From positions 1 to 64,000 of the forward strand of contig DATLNB010000022.1 in assembly GCA_035536995.1 (NCBI GenBank): a stretch of 64,000 nucleotides of DNA, read 5' to 3'. The translations under genes and the position numbers were made by a program. Origin of the DNA: AV80 sp035536995 (GTDB taxonomy: Bacteria > Verrucomicrobiota > Verrucomicrobiia > Chthoniobacterales > UBA10450). The notes beneath the pieces are model-generated. The model saw only the letters and a list, made by a program, of their open reading frames with translations. It had not been told where the DNA came from and did no database searches. The first letter of the stretch is position 1. Every line of letters starts with the position of its first letter. Below are positions 17,476 through 26,388 of the stretch, piece after piece.

Positions 17476-19860
17476 ATGCTCTCCGACTTAAAGTTTGCAT
17501 TCCGTTCGTTAGGCAAGAATCCCGGGTTCACGCTGATCGCCGTCATCACCCTGGCCCTGGGGATTGGTGCGAACACGGCCATCTTCAGCGTCGTCAATGG
17601 CGTGTTGCTGCGGCCGCTGCCTTATCCGGATCCGCAACGTCTCGTGACCCTGCGCTCGAATCAATCGGTGCCTGAATTGGAGGACCTCCAGAGCCAAAGC
17701 CAATCTTTTGAAACCGTCGGCGGAGTCTCGGCTCACTCTGCGGACTACTCCGGCGGCGGAGAGCCAATCCAGATCGAGATTGGCCTGGTCGCGTCCGATT
17801 TTTTCCGCGTCCTCGGCACTCGGCCCATGCTGGGCCGCACGTTGTCGGCCGCCGACGATCGCTTTGGCGGAGAACGTGTCGCCGTCCTCAGCCATGGCCT
17901 GTGGCAGCGGCAATTCGGCGGCGATCTTGCCATCATTGGTAAGAGCATCAGCCTCGCCGGCCAGGTTTACACGGTCGTCGGGATTACCCCGGCGGATTTC
18001 CGGCCGCCGCGCCCAAGCCTGGAGGCTTTTGTCCCGATCCACGTTTTCTACCCGATTGCCGCCGAATCACGTGGAGCTCATCTCCTTCGCTTTTATGCGC
18101 GTTTGCGGCCGGGGGTGACGATGACCCAAGCGCAGAACGAACTGCGCGTGATCGACCAACGCCTCGCCGCGGCCAACCCCGACGAAAATAAAAACCGGCA
18201 GAGTGTCCTGATGTCGCTGCAGGAGCGCATGGTGGGGAACGTGCGGCCGGCGCTTCTGATTCTGTTCGGCGCGGTCGGCCTGGTCCTCCTGATCGGGTGT
18301 GCAAACTTCGCCAATCTATTGCTCGCGCGAATGGCTTCGCGTTCGGAAGAACTGACCGTGCGCGCCGCGCTCGGCGCGAGCCGGGGCCGTCTCGTCCGGC
18401 AGGTTCTGGTGGAGAGCACCCTGCTTTCTTTGATGGGCGGGGGTGCGGGTCTGCTGCTCGGCAGCTGGGGAATAGATGCGCTCCTCGCCTTGAAACCGGA
18501 GGACCTTCCCCGCGTCGAAAATGTGCATCTCGATGGATGGGTCCTGGTCTTCACCCTTGCCCTCGCTCTTTTGACGGGGGTTATATTTGGGCTTGTCCCA
18601 GCGTGGCAGGCGACGCGGACCGATATCAGTGGAGCGCTCAGCTCCGCCGGTCGCCGGGTTACAGCCGCGCGTTCGCGTTTCCGCAACGGCCTTGTGATTG
18701 CAGAGCTAAGTCTTGCCCTCGTTCTGCTCGTCGGCGCCGGGTTGCTCGGCAAAGCATTTTGGCGGCTGACGAGCGTCGCGCCTGGATTCAATCCGGAAAA
18801 CGTCGTCACGATGCGGGTTGACCTGCCAGAGGTGCGCTACAAAACGGTTAAACAGCAAACCCAATTCCGCGAGCAGGTCCTCGCCAACCTCAACGATCTC
18901 CCCGGGGTTCAGGCGGCCATCATCAGCGAGCTGCCGCTTGGTGGAAACGCCATCAATCATAACTTCATCATTGAGGGCCGTCCGGCGATGCCGATGGGGG
19001 AGGAGCCCGAGCTCTATTCGCGTGCCATCATGGGCGACTACTTTCGTGTCCTCGGAATCCCGCTTCTGCGAGGACGTCCTCTCAACGCCAGCGATCGAGC
19101 GGATGTTCCTGCTGTTGGAGTGATAAACGAGAGCATGGCTCAGCAGTACTTTCGAGGGCAGGATCCGATCGGCGCTCGAATTCGCTGGGCCCGCAGTGAA
19201 GGCGTCGAGTGGATTACGATTGTAGGCGTGGTCGGTAATGTCCGCCATTTTGGTCTGGCTAACTCGGAAGAACCGGCGATCTACACGCCGTACGCGCAGT
19301 CCGGACAGGATTGGAAACGCTGGAGCGAGTTCGTAGTACGGAGCCCCCAGAATGCCGATCCAGGCTTTATCAATCAGTGTAAGAACATGATCTGGAAGGT
19401 CGATCCCTCGATCCCGGTTACCAAGGTTCGAGCGATGCCACAGGTCATGTCCGTTTCGCTCGCGGAGCAACGCTTTAACGCCATGCTCCTCGGCATTTTT
19501 GCCGGGGTGGCGCTACTGCTCGCGAGTGTGGGACTCTACGGCGTCCTCGCATTTTCAGTCGCACAACGGACCCGCGAGATCGGCATACGCGTGGCGCTCG
19601 GCGCGCAGGCCAACGACGTTTTGCGACTCGTTCTGCGCCAGGGCCTGACACTTTCCCTGGTCGGTGTTGCCGCGGGCACCTGTGTGGCCTGGGCGACAAC
19701 GCGCGTTTTAACCGGATTGCTTTATGGCGTCGCGCCCACTGACCTGGCAACCTTCGGCGCGGTCACGCTCCTTTTTATAACCGTGGCACTCGCCGCTTGC
19801 CTAATCCCCGCGCGCCGGGCGCTTCGGGTCGATCCGGTGGTGGCGTTGCGGCATCAATGA
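17476..19860 (+). CDS. ADOP/MacB-like ABC transporter permease 7
   Basis: This 794-residue permease is the shortest complete one. It starts MLSDLKFAFRSLGKNPGF. The first FtsX core carries the variant GCANFANLLLARMASR followed by EELTVRAALGASRGRL. The second carries GLYGVLAFSVAQRTREIGIRVALGAQ. The tail is RVDPVVALRHQ. Part of the shorter length is in the first periplasmic domain, where the usual loop after the LRPLPYPDPQRL segment is reduced. It lies 7 nt before permease 8. Confidence 0.95.
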   Translation: MLSDLKFAFRSLGKNPGFTLIAVITLALGIGANTAIFSVVNGVLLRPLPYPDPQRLVTLRSNQSVPELEDLQSQSQSFETVGGVSAHSADYSGGGEPIQIEIGLVASDFFRVLGTRPMLGRTLSAADDRFGGERVAVLSHGLWQRQFGGDLAIIGKSISLAGQVYTVVGITPADFRPPRPSLEAFVPIHVFYPIAAESRGAHLLRFYARLRPGVTMTQAQNELRVIDQRLAAANPDENKNRQSVLMSLQERMVGNVRPALLILFGAVGLVLLIGCANFANLLLARMASRSEELTVRAALGASRGRLVRQVLVESTLLSLMGGGAGLLLGSWGIDALLALKPEDLPRVENVHLDGWVLVFTLALALLTGVIFGLVPAWQATRTDISGALSSAGRRVTAARSRFRNGLVIAELSLALVLLVGAGLLGKAFWRLTSVAPGFNPENVVTMRVDLPEVRYKTVKQQTQFREQVLANLNDLPGVQAAIISELPLGGNAINHNFIIEGRPAMPMGEEPELYSRAIMGDYFRVLGIPLLRGRPLNASDRADVPAVGVINESMAQQYFRGQDPIGARIRWARSEGVEWITIVGVVGNVRHFGLANSEEPAIYTPYAQSGQDWKRWSEFVVRSPQNADPGFINQCKNMIWKVDPSIPVTKVRAMPQVMSVSLAEQRFNAMLLGIFAGVALLLASVGLYGVLAFSVAQRTREIGIRVALGAQANDVLRLVLRQGLTLSLVGVAAGTCVAWATTRVLTGLLYGVAPTDLATFGAVTLLFITVALAACLIPARRALRVDPVVALRHQ

Positions 19861-19867
19861 GGTTCCC

Positions 19868-22315
19868 ATGATCTCTGATCTCAAACACGCTCTTCGTTCG
19901 CTGTTTAAGCGGCCCGGGTTTTCGATCACCGCGGTCCTGACGCTCGCGCTCGGTCTAGGTGCTTCGACGGCAATCTTCAGCGTGCTCGACGCCGTTTTGC
20001 TCCGGCCGCTGCCGTATCCAGATCAGGAGCGGATCGTCGAGCTGCGTGAGCTCGACGAGAAAGGCCGCGGCATGTCGTTTGCCGAGCCGAACTTCAACGA
20101 CCTTGCCGCGCGAAACCGGAGTTTCGAAGCGGTCGCCAAATACAGTGCATTCCCCGAAGCCATCGCGGGCGGAAGCGAACCGGTCCGTGGCAACGTTTGC
20201 GCGGTCTCGACCGACTTCTTTCGGGTCCTTGGCGTCCAACCAGCGCTTGGGCGGGTCTTCGCCTCATCCGATCCCGCAGATACAAAGGAAGCCGTCGTCG
20301 TGAGCGAAGGATTCTGGCGGCGCTATCTCGGCGGCCGGCCCGATCTGGAAGGCGCTTCGATTCGGTTCGCTAATCGCAGCTTCGCCGTCATCGGAGTTGT
20401 CGCCGCAGATCTCGAATTTCCTCCTGCCACTAACGTCTGGTTCCGCTCCGATGTATGGCCGCCGAATACTTCGCGCACCGCCCACAATTGGCGGGCCGCC
20501 GGGCGGCTCAAGCCGGGCGTATCCCTCGACCAGGCGCGCGCCGACATTGCCGCGGTCGGTCGCCAGTTGAAGATCGAACACGGGAGCCTCACTGACGCCG
20601 CCAGCTTTGGACTGACGCCTTTGCGCGAGCGATTCGTTAAGGATCTTCGCGGCGTTCTCGTGGTTGTCTGCATTGCGGTCGGCGTGTTGCTCACCATTGC
20701 CTGTTCGAATGTCGCGAACCTGCTCCTGGTTCGAGCGACGGCGAGGCGGCAGGAGATCGCGGTCCGTGCTGCCTTGGGCGCGTCTCGCTGGCGGTTGGCG
20801 CGGCAATTTTTGGTCGAGACGCTGCTTGTCACGCTCGGAGCGGGCGCTATCGGAGTTCTGTTCGCAATCTGGGGAGTCGATCTGGTCGTGGGTGGCTACC
20901 AGGGCAATCTGCCGCGGGTCGGGCAGATCGGAGTCAACGCCACCGCGCTCGGCTTCGCGCTCGCGGTTTCGTTGCTGACTGGGATTCTGCTCGGCGTCAT
21001 TCCCGTCCTCAGCGCGTCACATGAACAATTGCAGGCTGATCTGCAGAGCGGCGGGCGTGGAAAGTCGGCCAGCCGTGGAAGCACCCGGTTTCGAAACCTC
21101 CTGATCGTTGCCCAGGTCGGTCTGACACTTGTTCTCCTAGTCGGCGCGGGGTTGTTAGGCCGCAGCTTTCTCCGTCTGATGGAGGTGAATCCCGGATTCC
21201 AAACTGAGAGCGCGGTGGCAATGACGGTCTCAATGCCTGGTGCCCAGGAACCGGCCGAGCAACGCCGTCTCGCCCAGTTCTATCAACAGCTGCTGGAACG
21301 CCTCCAGAATATTCCCGGCGTCATTGCGGTAGGCGGCATAAACGCTCTGCCGATGAGCGGCGATGGGGCGAACGGCACATTCATTATTGAAGACGGCGCC
21401 AACCCGCCACAAACAATCCCGGCCCTGATCGAACAACTCAATGCGCTCCGCGGCAGCAACAAAACGGGCGATGCGGATTTCCGGGTCAGCAGTGCGGGTT
21501 ATTTCAACGCCATGAGTATTCCGTTGCTTCGCGGTCGCCTCTTCCAGGAGACCGACGGTCCGGATGGAGCGCACGCGGCGGTGATCAGCGATACGATGGC
21601 GCGACGGTTTTGGGCCGGCCAGGATCCGATTGGCCGCCAGATTCAATACGGGAATATGGATGGGGATGTCCGCCTTCTCCATGTGGTTGGAGTGGTGGGT
21701 GACGTCCGAGACAACGGCCTGGACTCGGAGCCGCGGCCAGTCGTTTACGCCAACTACTTTCAGCGGCCGGCGACTGCTTCCCAATTTTCGATCGTTGCCC
21801 GCGCCCGCGGCGATGCTGCGGCCCTGGTCAGTGCGATGCGCCGGGAAGCTCGCGCCTTGAACCCGGAAATGCCGACAAAGTTTGAGACCGTGAAGGAGAT
21901 CGTCTCGGCTTCGCTCGATAACCGCCGGTTCAGCATGGTTATGCTCGGCGTTTTTGCCGGCTCCGCGCTTATCCTGGCGATGGTCGGGCTCTACGGCGTC
22001 ATGGCCTACATTACATCCCAGCGAACCCATGAGATCGGCATCCGCATGGCGCTCGGAGCGCAACGCATTGATATGTTACGAATGATTTTCCGCCAGAGCT
22101 TCGCGTTGGTCCTCGCTGGCATGGTCGTCGGAATATTGGGATCGATCGCCGTGACCAGGCTTCTCAGCACAATGCTTTACGGAGTCCGCGCGACTGACGT
22201 CATGACCTATCTCGGCGTAATCGGATTGCTCGTCGCTGCTGCTGCATTGGCCAGCTACATCCCGGCCCGGCGGGCCATGAAAGTCGATCCGATGGTCGCG
22301 CTCCGGTATGAATAA
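19868..22315 (+). CDS. ADOP/MacB-like ABC transporter permease 8
   Basis: This 815-residue permease has a GAGG ribosome-binding stretch close before its ATG, one of the few in the array. The N-terminus is MISDLKHALRSLFKRPGF. FtsX core 1 carries the variant ACSNVANLLLVRATAR, and core 2 carries GLYGVMAYITSQRTHEIGIRMALGAQ. The second periplasmic domain is longer around IEQLNALRGSNKTGDADF than in paralogs. The tail is KVDPMVALRYE. Its last codons overlap the start of the DUF4097-like gene by 8 nt, in the same way that permease 1 overlaps the NTF2-like gene. Confidence 0.95.
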   Translation: MISDLKHALRSLFKRPGFSITAVLTLALGLGASTAIFSVLDAVLLRPLPYPDQERIVELRELDEKGRGMSFAEPNFNDLAARNRSFEAVAKYSAFPEAIAGGSEPVRGNVCAVSTDFFRVLGVQPALGRVFASSDPADTKEAVVVSEGFWRRYLGGRPDLEGASIRFANRSFAVIGVVAADLEFPPATNVWFRSDVWPPNTSRTAHNWRAAGRLKPGVSLDQARADIAAVGRQLKIEHGSLTDAASFGLTPLRERFVKDLRGVLVVVCIAVGVLLTIACSNVANLLLVRATARRQEIAVRAALGASRWRLARQFLVETLLVTLGAGAIGVLFAIWGVDLVVGGYQGNLPRVGQIGVNATALGFALAVSLLTGILLGVIPVLSASHEQLQADLQSGGRGKSASRGSTRFRNLLIVAQVGLTLVLLVGAGLLGRSFLRLMEVNPGFQTESAVAMTVSMPGAQEPAEQRRLAQFYQQLLERLQNIPGVIAVGGINALPMSGDGANGTFIIEDGANPPQTIPALIEQLNALRGSNKTGDADFRVSSAGYFNAMSIPLLRGRLFQETDGPDGAHAAVISDTMARRFWAGQDPIGRQIQYGNMDGDVRLLHVVGVVGDVRDNGLDSEPRPVVYANYFQRPATASQFSIVARARGDAAALVSAMRREARALNPEMPTKFETVKEIVSASLDNRRFSMVMLGVFAGSALILAMVGLYGVMAYITSQRTHEIGIRMALGAQRIDMLRMIFRQSFALVLAGMVVGILGSIAVTRLLSTMLYGVRATDVMTYLGVIGLLVAAAALASYIPARRAMKVDPMVALRYE

Positions 22316-23081
22316 GCTGTTCGCGGTTATTGCCGCACTCCTCATTGGATCGGCGCAGGGCATTCTCGCAGCGGAGGCACTCCAGGAAACCGTTGAGCAG
22401 CACTACGACGTGGACCCCGCGGTCTCACTGCGTGTGGCTAATGTCGACGGCTCGATTCGGATCTACGGTGGGACGGCGCCGAAAATCACGATCTTCGCGC
22501 TCAAGAAAGCGTATGTGAAGGAGCGGCTGCACGGAATCGTGGTCGACGTAAACGCATCGAAGAGCGAGGTCACCATCAAGACCGTTTTTCCACCGCGAAA
22601 AGGAGCGCTGAGCGACCGTTCCGGCACGGTGGATTACATTATCATCGTTCCGCAGACGGCGAAGGTATCGCAACTCGAACTCACCAATGGCGAAATTCTT
22701 GTCGAGGGTTTGCGTCCGGGGAGCAGCGCGACAGCGCGTCTCGCAAACGGCTGGGTCGTCGGCCACAATTGCTTTGGAGACCTGGATCTGCGGGTGGAGA
22801 CAGGGCGCCTCGATGTGGCCTACGATTGGTGGGAGAACCACGAGTTCGCGGTTAAGGCGTTTAGCGCACGCGGGAACATTCGGGCCAGCTTTCCAACAGA
22901 CGCGTCAATCAATCTGAGTGCCAGTGCGCCCGACGGACGGATCACTAACGCGTTCGCGCCCGCCGGATCGAAACCGGGCGATATTATTCATTCGATCGCC
23001 GAAGTTTTCGGGTCGGATGCGCGCACCGCTATCGCGCTCGAAGCCCGGCGCGGGAATATTCGGATCGAGAAGACGTATTGA
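22308..23081 (+). CDS. Exported DUF4097-like beta-helical protein
   Basis: This 257-residue protein has a signal peptide (residues 1-21, LFAVIAALLIGSAQGILAA). It then shows the alternating short-strand pattern of DUF4097 'putative adhesin' proteins: VANVDGSIRIYGG, TVDYIIIVPQTAKVSQLELTNGEILVEGL, and a closing ALEARRGNIRIEKTY. Members are usually predicted to form a right-handed beta-solenoid in the envelope; their function is poorly known. It is the last gene of the permease block and probably translationally coupled to permease 8. Its stop codon abuts the stop codon of the convergent TPR gene with no spacer. Confidence 0.8.
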   Translation: MNKLFAVIAALLIGSAQGILAAEALQETVEQHYDVDPAVSLRVANVDGSIRIYGGTAPKITIFALKKAYVKERLHGIVVDVNASKSEVTIKTVFPPRKGALSDRSGTVDYIIIVPQTAKVSQLELTNGEILVEGLRPGSSATARLANGWVVGHNCFGDLDLRVETGRLDVAYDWWENHEFAVKAFSARGNIRASFPTDASINLSASAPDGRITNAFAPAGSKPGDIIHSIAEVFGSDARTAIALEARRGNIRIEKTY

Positions 23082-24467
23082 TCATTTTGCCGCTCGCGCC
23101 AGTTCCTCCCGCGCTTTGCGATCCTGCTCCGCTTTTATAACCATTCCGAGACGGCGATAGCATTGCTCGCGCTTCTCGAGCGCGACTACGGTCTGGTTCG
23201 CTTCAAGCGAGTGGGTGAAGGACTCGATGGCGGATAGAATCTCCCCGCGGGCCATTTCGAGCTCCCCACGATATTGCCACGCGGTTGCGAAATTTGGATC
23301 AAGCTCAGTCGCTTTTTTGATTTGCTCGAGTGCTTCCCGCCCACGGCCGAGTTTGGTCAGGGCATAGCTGGCCTCTGCGGCTGGCGCTGCTGCTTTCGGA
23401 TCGAGTTTGGCGGCGGTCTCCGCATCCTGAAGCGCCAGGGTCGGCTGGCCGATCTCGTTTAAATGCCACGCGCGCGAAACATAAAGCTCCGCGTTGTTTG
23501 GTTCCGCCGAGATCTCCGAGTCGAGCCGGCCGATGCTCTCAAGAAATTCCGGGGTCAAAGCAGGGAGCCGGATGAATTTGTGGACCCCGACGGTTTCGCT
23601 TTCGTCCGCCCGGCCCAAGGCGATCAGGGCCAGAGCCTGAAACAATTTCGGTCGCATTGCCCAGGTGCCGATGCGGCCCGCTGCGATCGCGTCTTCGAGG
23701 GCAAGCTCGGGATCCTCCGCCCGAAGAAAGAGAAGCGCGCGATCGCCGAGCAAGCCCGCGTCGTTTGGAGAGATAGCGAGGGCCGAATCGACTTCGCGGA
23801 TTTCGGCCAGCAGTTTGGACGTCCCTTCAAAAAGCTTTGCAGTTCGTTGCACCTCCGGATCGTCGGGTGCAATTGTTTTCGCTTTTTCCAGGTCTTCGAA
23901 TGCGTCGTGCCAGCGATGCAGGCGCCGGCGGCACAAGGCCCGATTGGTTCGCGTCACCGCCGAATCCTGCACCGCGATGATCGCACTCCACGCGGTCTCT
24001 TCTTTTGCCCAAAAGTGGTGCCGCTTTTGAAGTCTCGCAATTTTCTCGAGGACGGGAATATTTTTCGCGTCCAGAGCGGCTGCCTTTTGCCAGGCATCAA
24101 TTGCACCCGCGTCATCATTCTGCATCGCCGCCAGATCGCCGCTGTACTCCTCCAGTTTAACGGAAGGGCGGGAAACTGTCTGGCGCCACATCCCCAGAGT
24201 CTGTTTTGCGCCGGCCAAATCCCGCATCCCGAATTGGGCGCGCGCCAGCCGATCCCAAGTGCCGTTATCCTGTGGTCTCAATTTGAGATGGCGCCGGGCC
24301 AGATCGGCAGCCCGCTCGTAGGACTGCTCTTCGAGTGCCTTCCGCAGTTCAGCCCGCAGCGATTTCTCTTCCTTGGCGCTCCGCTGACATGCCGGGAACA
24401 CCCCGAGGCCGCCCAGCATCGCCACGACAAACAACGCGCGTACTTGACGGCGCAATCGAAACCGCAT
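23082..24467 (-). CDS. TPR-repeat (lipo)protein
   Basis: The protein has 461 residues from the ATG at 24467. A TTG codon at 24488 would add seven residues before the charged signal-peptide n-region and is less likely. The N-terminus RLRRQVRALFVVAMLGGLGVF is followed by PACQRS, a possible but poor lipobox with Cys about 27. The rest is made of helical TPR-like units, for example YERAADLARRHLKLRPQDNGTWDRLARAQF and PNNAELYVSRAWHLNEIG, ending in ELDPNFATAWQYRGELEMARG and EKREQCYRRLGM. It is probably an envelope scaffold that binds other proteins; the partner is unknown. It is transcribed divergently from yajQ, with the shared gap occupied by AT-rich repeat words. Confidence 0.8.
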   Translation of the reverse strand: MRFRLRRQVRALFVVAMLGGLGVFPACQRSAKEEKSLRAELRKALEEQSYERAADLARRHLKLRPQDNGTWDRLARAQFGMRDLAGAKQTLGMWRQTVSRPSVKLEEYSGDLAAMQNDDAGAIDAWQKAAALDAKNIPVLEKIARLQKRHHFWAKEETAWSAIIAVQDSAVTRTNRALCRRRLHRWHDAFEDLEKAKTIAPDDPEVQRTAKLFEGTSKLLAEIREVDSALAISPNDAGLLGDRALLFLRAEDPELALEDAIAAGRIGTWAMRPKLFQALALIALGRADESETVGVHKFIRLPALTPEFLESIGRLDSEISAEPNNAELYVSRAWHLNEIGQPTLALQDAETAAKLDPKAAAPAAEASYALTKLGRGREALEQIKKATELDPNFATAWQYRGELEMARGEILSAIESFTHSLEANQTVVALEKREQCYRRLGMVIKAEQDRKAREELARAAK

Positions 24468-24483
24468 TGGCTCAAGATTCGTC

Positions 24484-24520
24484 ACCAATCAAAAATCGGA
24501 AATCCAAAATCGAAAATTCC
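24484..24520. repeat. AT-rich direct repeat words between TPR gene and yajQ
   Basis: The short divergent gap contains degenerate direct repeats of the type AATCAAAAATCGGAA / ATCCAAAATCGAAAA, unlike the GC-rich surroundings. It is the only sequence available for the promoters of both genes unless these lie inside the neighbouring coding sequence. Confidence 0.5.
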
Positions 24521-24524
24521 CATC

Positions 24525-25010
24525 ATGCCTTCGTTCGACATTGTCTCAGAAGTGGACGCGCAGGAACTGGATAACGCCGTCAACCAGGCCCGCAAAGAAC
24601 TCGCAACCCGATTCGATTTCAAGGGCTCGACCGCAGAGATCGTGGTCGAGAAAGACAAGGTCACGCTTACGGCCGAGGACGCATCGCGTTTGCGCGGCCT
24701 GCGCGAAATTGTCGTCGGCAAAATGAGCAAGCGCGGCGTGGATCTGCGAAATGTGGAACAGGCTGAGCCTTCAATTTCATCCATCGGGCACGCGCGCCAG
24801 GAATTGAAAATTCAGCAGGGCCTTGAAGGAACCAAGGCGAAGGAGATCATCCTCGCCATCAAAGGCCAGGGCTTCAAAGTCCAGAGTCAGCTCCAGGATC
24901 GCCAGATTCGGGTGACAGGAAAAAAAAGGGATGACCTCCAGGAAGTGATAGCGTTTGTCCGGGGCCGCGATTTTGGGGTGGCCACGAACTTCAAGAATTT
25001 CAGGGATTGA
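24525..25010 (+). CDS. yajQ: YajQ family nucleotide-binding protein
   Basis: The protein has 161 residues, the usual family length. It begins with the hallmark MPSFDIVSEVD and continues NAVNQARKELATRFDFKG. Later landmarks are KMSKRGVDLRNVE, QELKIQQGLEGTKAKEI and the closing GRDFGVATNFKNFRD. YajQ proteins have two ferredoxin-like folds and bind nucleotides or nucleic acid; a homolog in Xanthomonas is a cyclic-di-GMP effector. The frame is open far upstream, but only antisense to the TPR gene, so the ATG at 24525 is taken. Confidence 0.95.
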   Translation: MPSFDIVSEVDAQELDNAVNQARKELATRFDFKGSTAEIVVEKDKVTLTAEDASRLRGLREIVVGKMSKRGVDLRNVEQAEPSISSIGHARQELKIQQGLEGTKAKEIILAIKGQGFKVQSQLQDRQIRVTGKKRDDLQEVIAFVRGRDFGVATNFKNFRD

Positions 25011-25016
25011 CGAGAA

Positions 25017-25262
25017 TCAGCCTCCCTGGACGGGCGGCATGATGGAAATCTCGTCATTCGGCTGCACAACGTAATCACGGCCGACAAACTCGACGCCGCT
25101 GGCTACGAGGATGCTTTTGTCCCAGTCTCGGAGAGCAGGCGTGTTCAAATAGAGTGTTTCGAGCAAACCAGTGACGGTCGCTTGGTCCGGAACATCGAGA
25201 TCGATCTCCGAGTTACCCACAACGTTGCGCAACCTCGAGAAGAACTGGACGCGAACGGTCAT
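25017..25262 (-). CDS. MoaD/ThiS-like ubiquitin-fold sulfur carrier
   Basis: This 81-residue protein starts MTVRVQFFSRLRNVVG and ends in PPVQGG, the C-terminal Gly-Gly that MoaD/ThiS proteins use as adenylated and thiocarboxylated tail. The middle has the expected beta-grasp pattern, with GLLETLYLNTPALRDW and NDEISIMPPVQGG. MoaD supplies sulfur to molybdopterin synthase. No other molybdenum-cofactor or thiamine gene is nearby, so the pathway is not fixed by context. Its ATG overlaps the hypoxanthine phosphoribosyltransferase stop by 4 nt, so the two are co-transcribed. An upstream start at 25304 would lie wholly within that gene. Confidence 0.82.
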   Translation of the reverse strand: MTVRVQFFSRLRNVVGNSEIDLDVPDQATVTGLLETLYLNTPALRDWDKSILVASGVEFVGRDYVVQPNDEISIMPPVQGG

Positions 25263-25804
25263 GTCCCCGGCACGATCAGATCTTTTCGAAGCACCCCGAT
25301 ACACGGCAGGTTGCGGTAGCGTTCCATGTAATCGAGGCCGTAGCCGACTACGAATTCGTCCTCGATCTCAAAGCCGACGTACTCGGCCTCAACGGCGCGG
25401 ACACGCTCCCGCTTTTTCGCCAGGAGCACACAAATCCGCACGCTGACGGGGCCGGCCGTTGCGAGTTTCTCGCGGATTGTGGCCAGGGTAACGCCGCTGT
25501 CCAGGATGTCGTCGAGGATGAGCACGTGACGCCCTGCGATATCAGGGAGTGAAACCTGGCGGAACATAAGCTCGCCTACGCTTTTGGTGCCGCCGTGATA
25601 ACTCGCGACGCTCAGGCAATCGAGCTTCAGCGGAAGCGGGATCCGTCGGAGCAAATCCGCCATGAGAATCACGCTCCCGTTAAGGATCGCGACGACAGTT
25701 AGCTCGCGGTCGGCGTAATCGGTCGAGATTCGCGCTGCCAGCTCATCCAGCCGGCGATGGATTGTTACCTCGTCGAAAAGGACGCGCTCGAGGTCGGCTT
25801 GCAT
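25259..25804 (-). CDS. hpt: Hypoxanthine phosphoribosyltransferase
   Basis: This 181-residue cytoplasmic purine-salvage enzyme transfers phosphoribose from PRPP to hypoxanthine or guanine. The PRPP-binding loop VLILDDILDSGVT is at 94-106. The N-terminal LNGSVILMADLLRRI loop and the downstream FVVGYGLDYMERYRNLPCIGVL segment, which holds the purine-contacting region, are also present. Length and motif order are standard for Hpt. It is followed directly by the MoaD-like gene with a 4-nt overlap. Confidence 0.95.
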   Translation of the reverse strand: MQADLERVLFDEVTIHRRLDELAARISTDYADRELTVVAILNGSVILMADLLRRIPLPLKLDCLSVASYHGGTKSVGELMFRQVSLPDIAGRHVLILDDILDSGVTLATIREKLATAGPVSVRICVLLAKKRERVRAVEAEYVGFEIEDEFVVGYGLDYMERYRNLPCIGVLRKDLIVPGT

Positions 25805-25876
25805 GCCTGCCGACTATCCGCCGTTCAGGGCGTGGTGCGAAGTTAAAACTTTCCGCTCGTTCGGTGAAGAGCGCGG

Positions 25877-26296
25877 CTATTCGCCCAGGATAGTGACGAC
25901 CACGCGTCGCAGGTGAGGGGATCGGCGGTGTTCGAAAAGGAAGATTCCTTGCCAGGTTCCAAGGTGCAGTTCCCCCTTGGTGATGGGAATCACCTCGCTC
26001 GATCTCGTTAAAACCATTCTGATGTGGGAGGTGGAGTCGTCCGGTCCCTCGGAGGTGTGCGTAAAATAATCTGCGTCTTCGGGGACGAGCCGCTCGAAAT
26101 ACTCCTCAAGATCAATGCGAGCGGAGCGGTCGGCATTTTCGAAAATCACCAGGCTCGCGCTGGTGTGCTGGACGAACACGGTAGCGGTGCCGGTTCCAAC
26201 CCCGCTCCTGGCCGCCGCGGCCGCCACCTGATCGGTGATCTCGTACGTCCCTTTGCCTTTGGTGCGAATCTGCAGCGTTTCAGTGAACGTCCTCAT
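25877..26296 (-). CDS. YjbQ/UPF0047 family protein
   Basis: This 139-residue protein has the family signature VFVQHTSASLVIFENAD (41-57) and the second block YFTHTSEGPDDSTSHIRM with conserved His residues. It ends LGTWQGIFLFEHRRSPHLRRVVVTILG. Family members (YjbQ) show weak thiamine-phosphate synthase activity, but the physiological role is unsettled. It stands alone between hpt and the delta-60 gene. Confidence 0.93.
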   Translation of the reverse strand: MRTFTETLQIRTKGKGTYEITDQVAAAAARSGVGTGTATVFVQHTSASLVIFENADRSARIDLEEYFERLVPEDADYFTHTSEGPDDSTSHIRMVLTRSSEVIPITKGELHLGTWQGIFLFEHRRSPHLRRVVVTILGE

Positions 26297-26388
26297 TGCT
26301 TCGGATTACGCGAGAAAGGCTCTTGATCAACAGGCCGTGAAACCTTCGCATGACCCGATCCGGCGGCTGGTAAGGGCTCGTTCACCGG

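Noticed and set aside
23463..24524. Open frame extending the YajQ gene upstream by more than 350 residues
   Set aside because: It is antisense to the TPR gene and low in similarity to anything; YajQ has its usual start and length from 24525.
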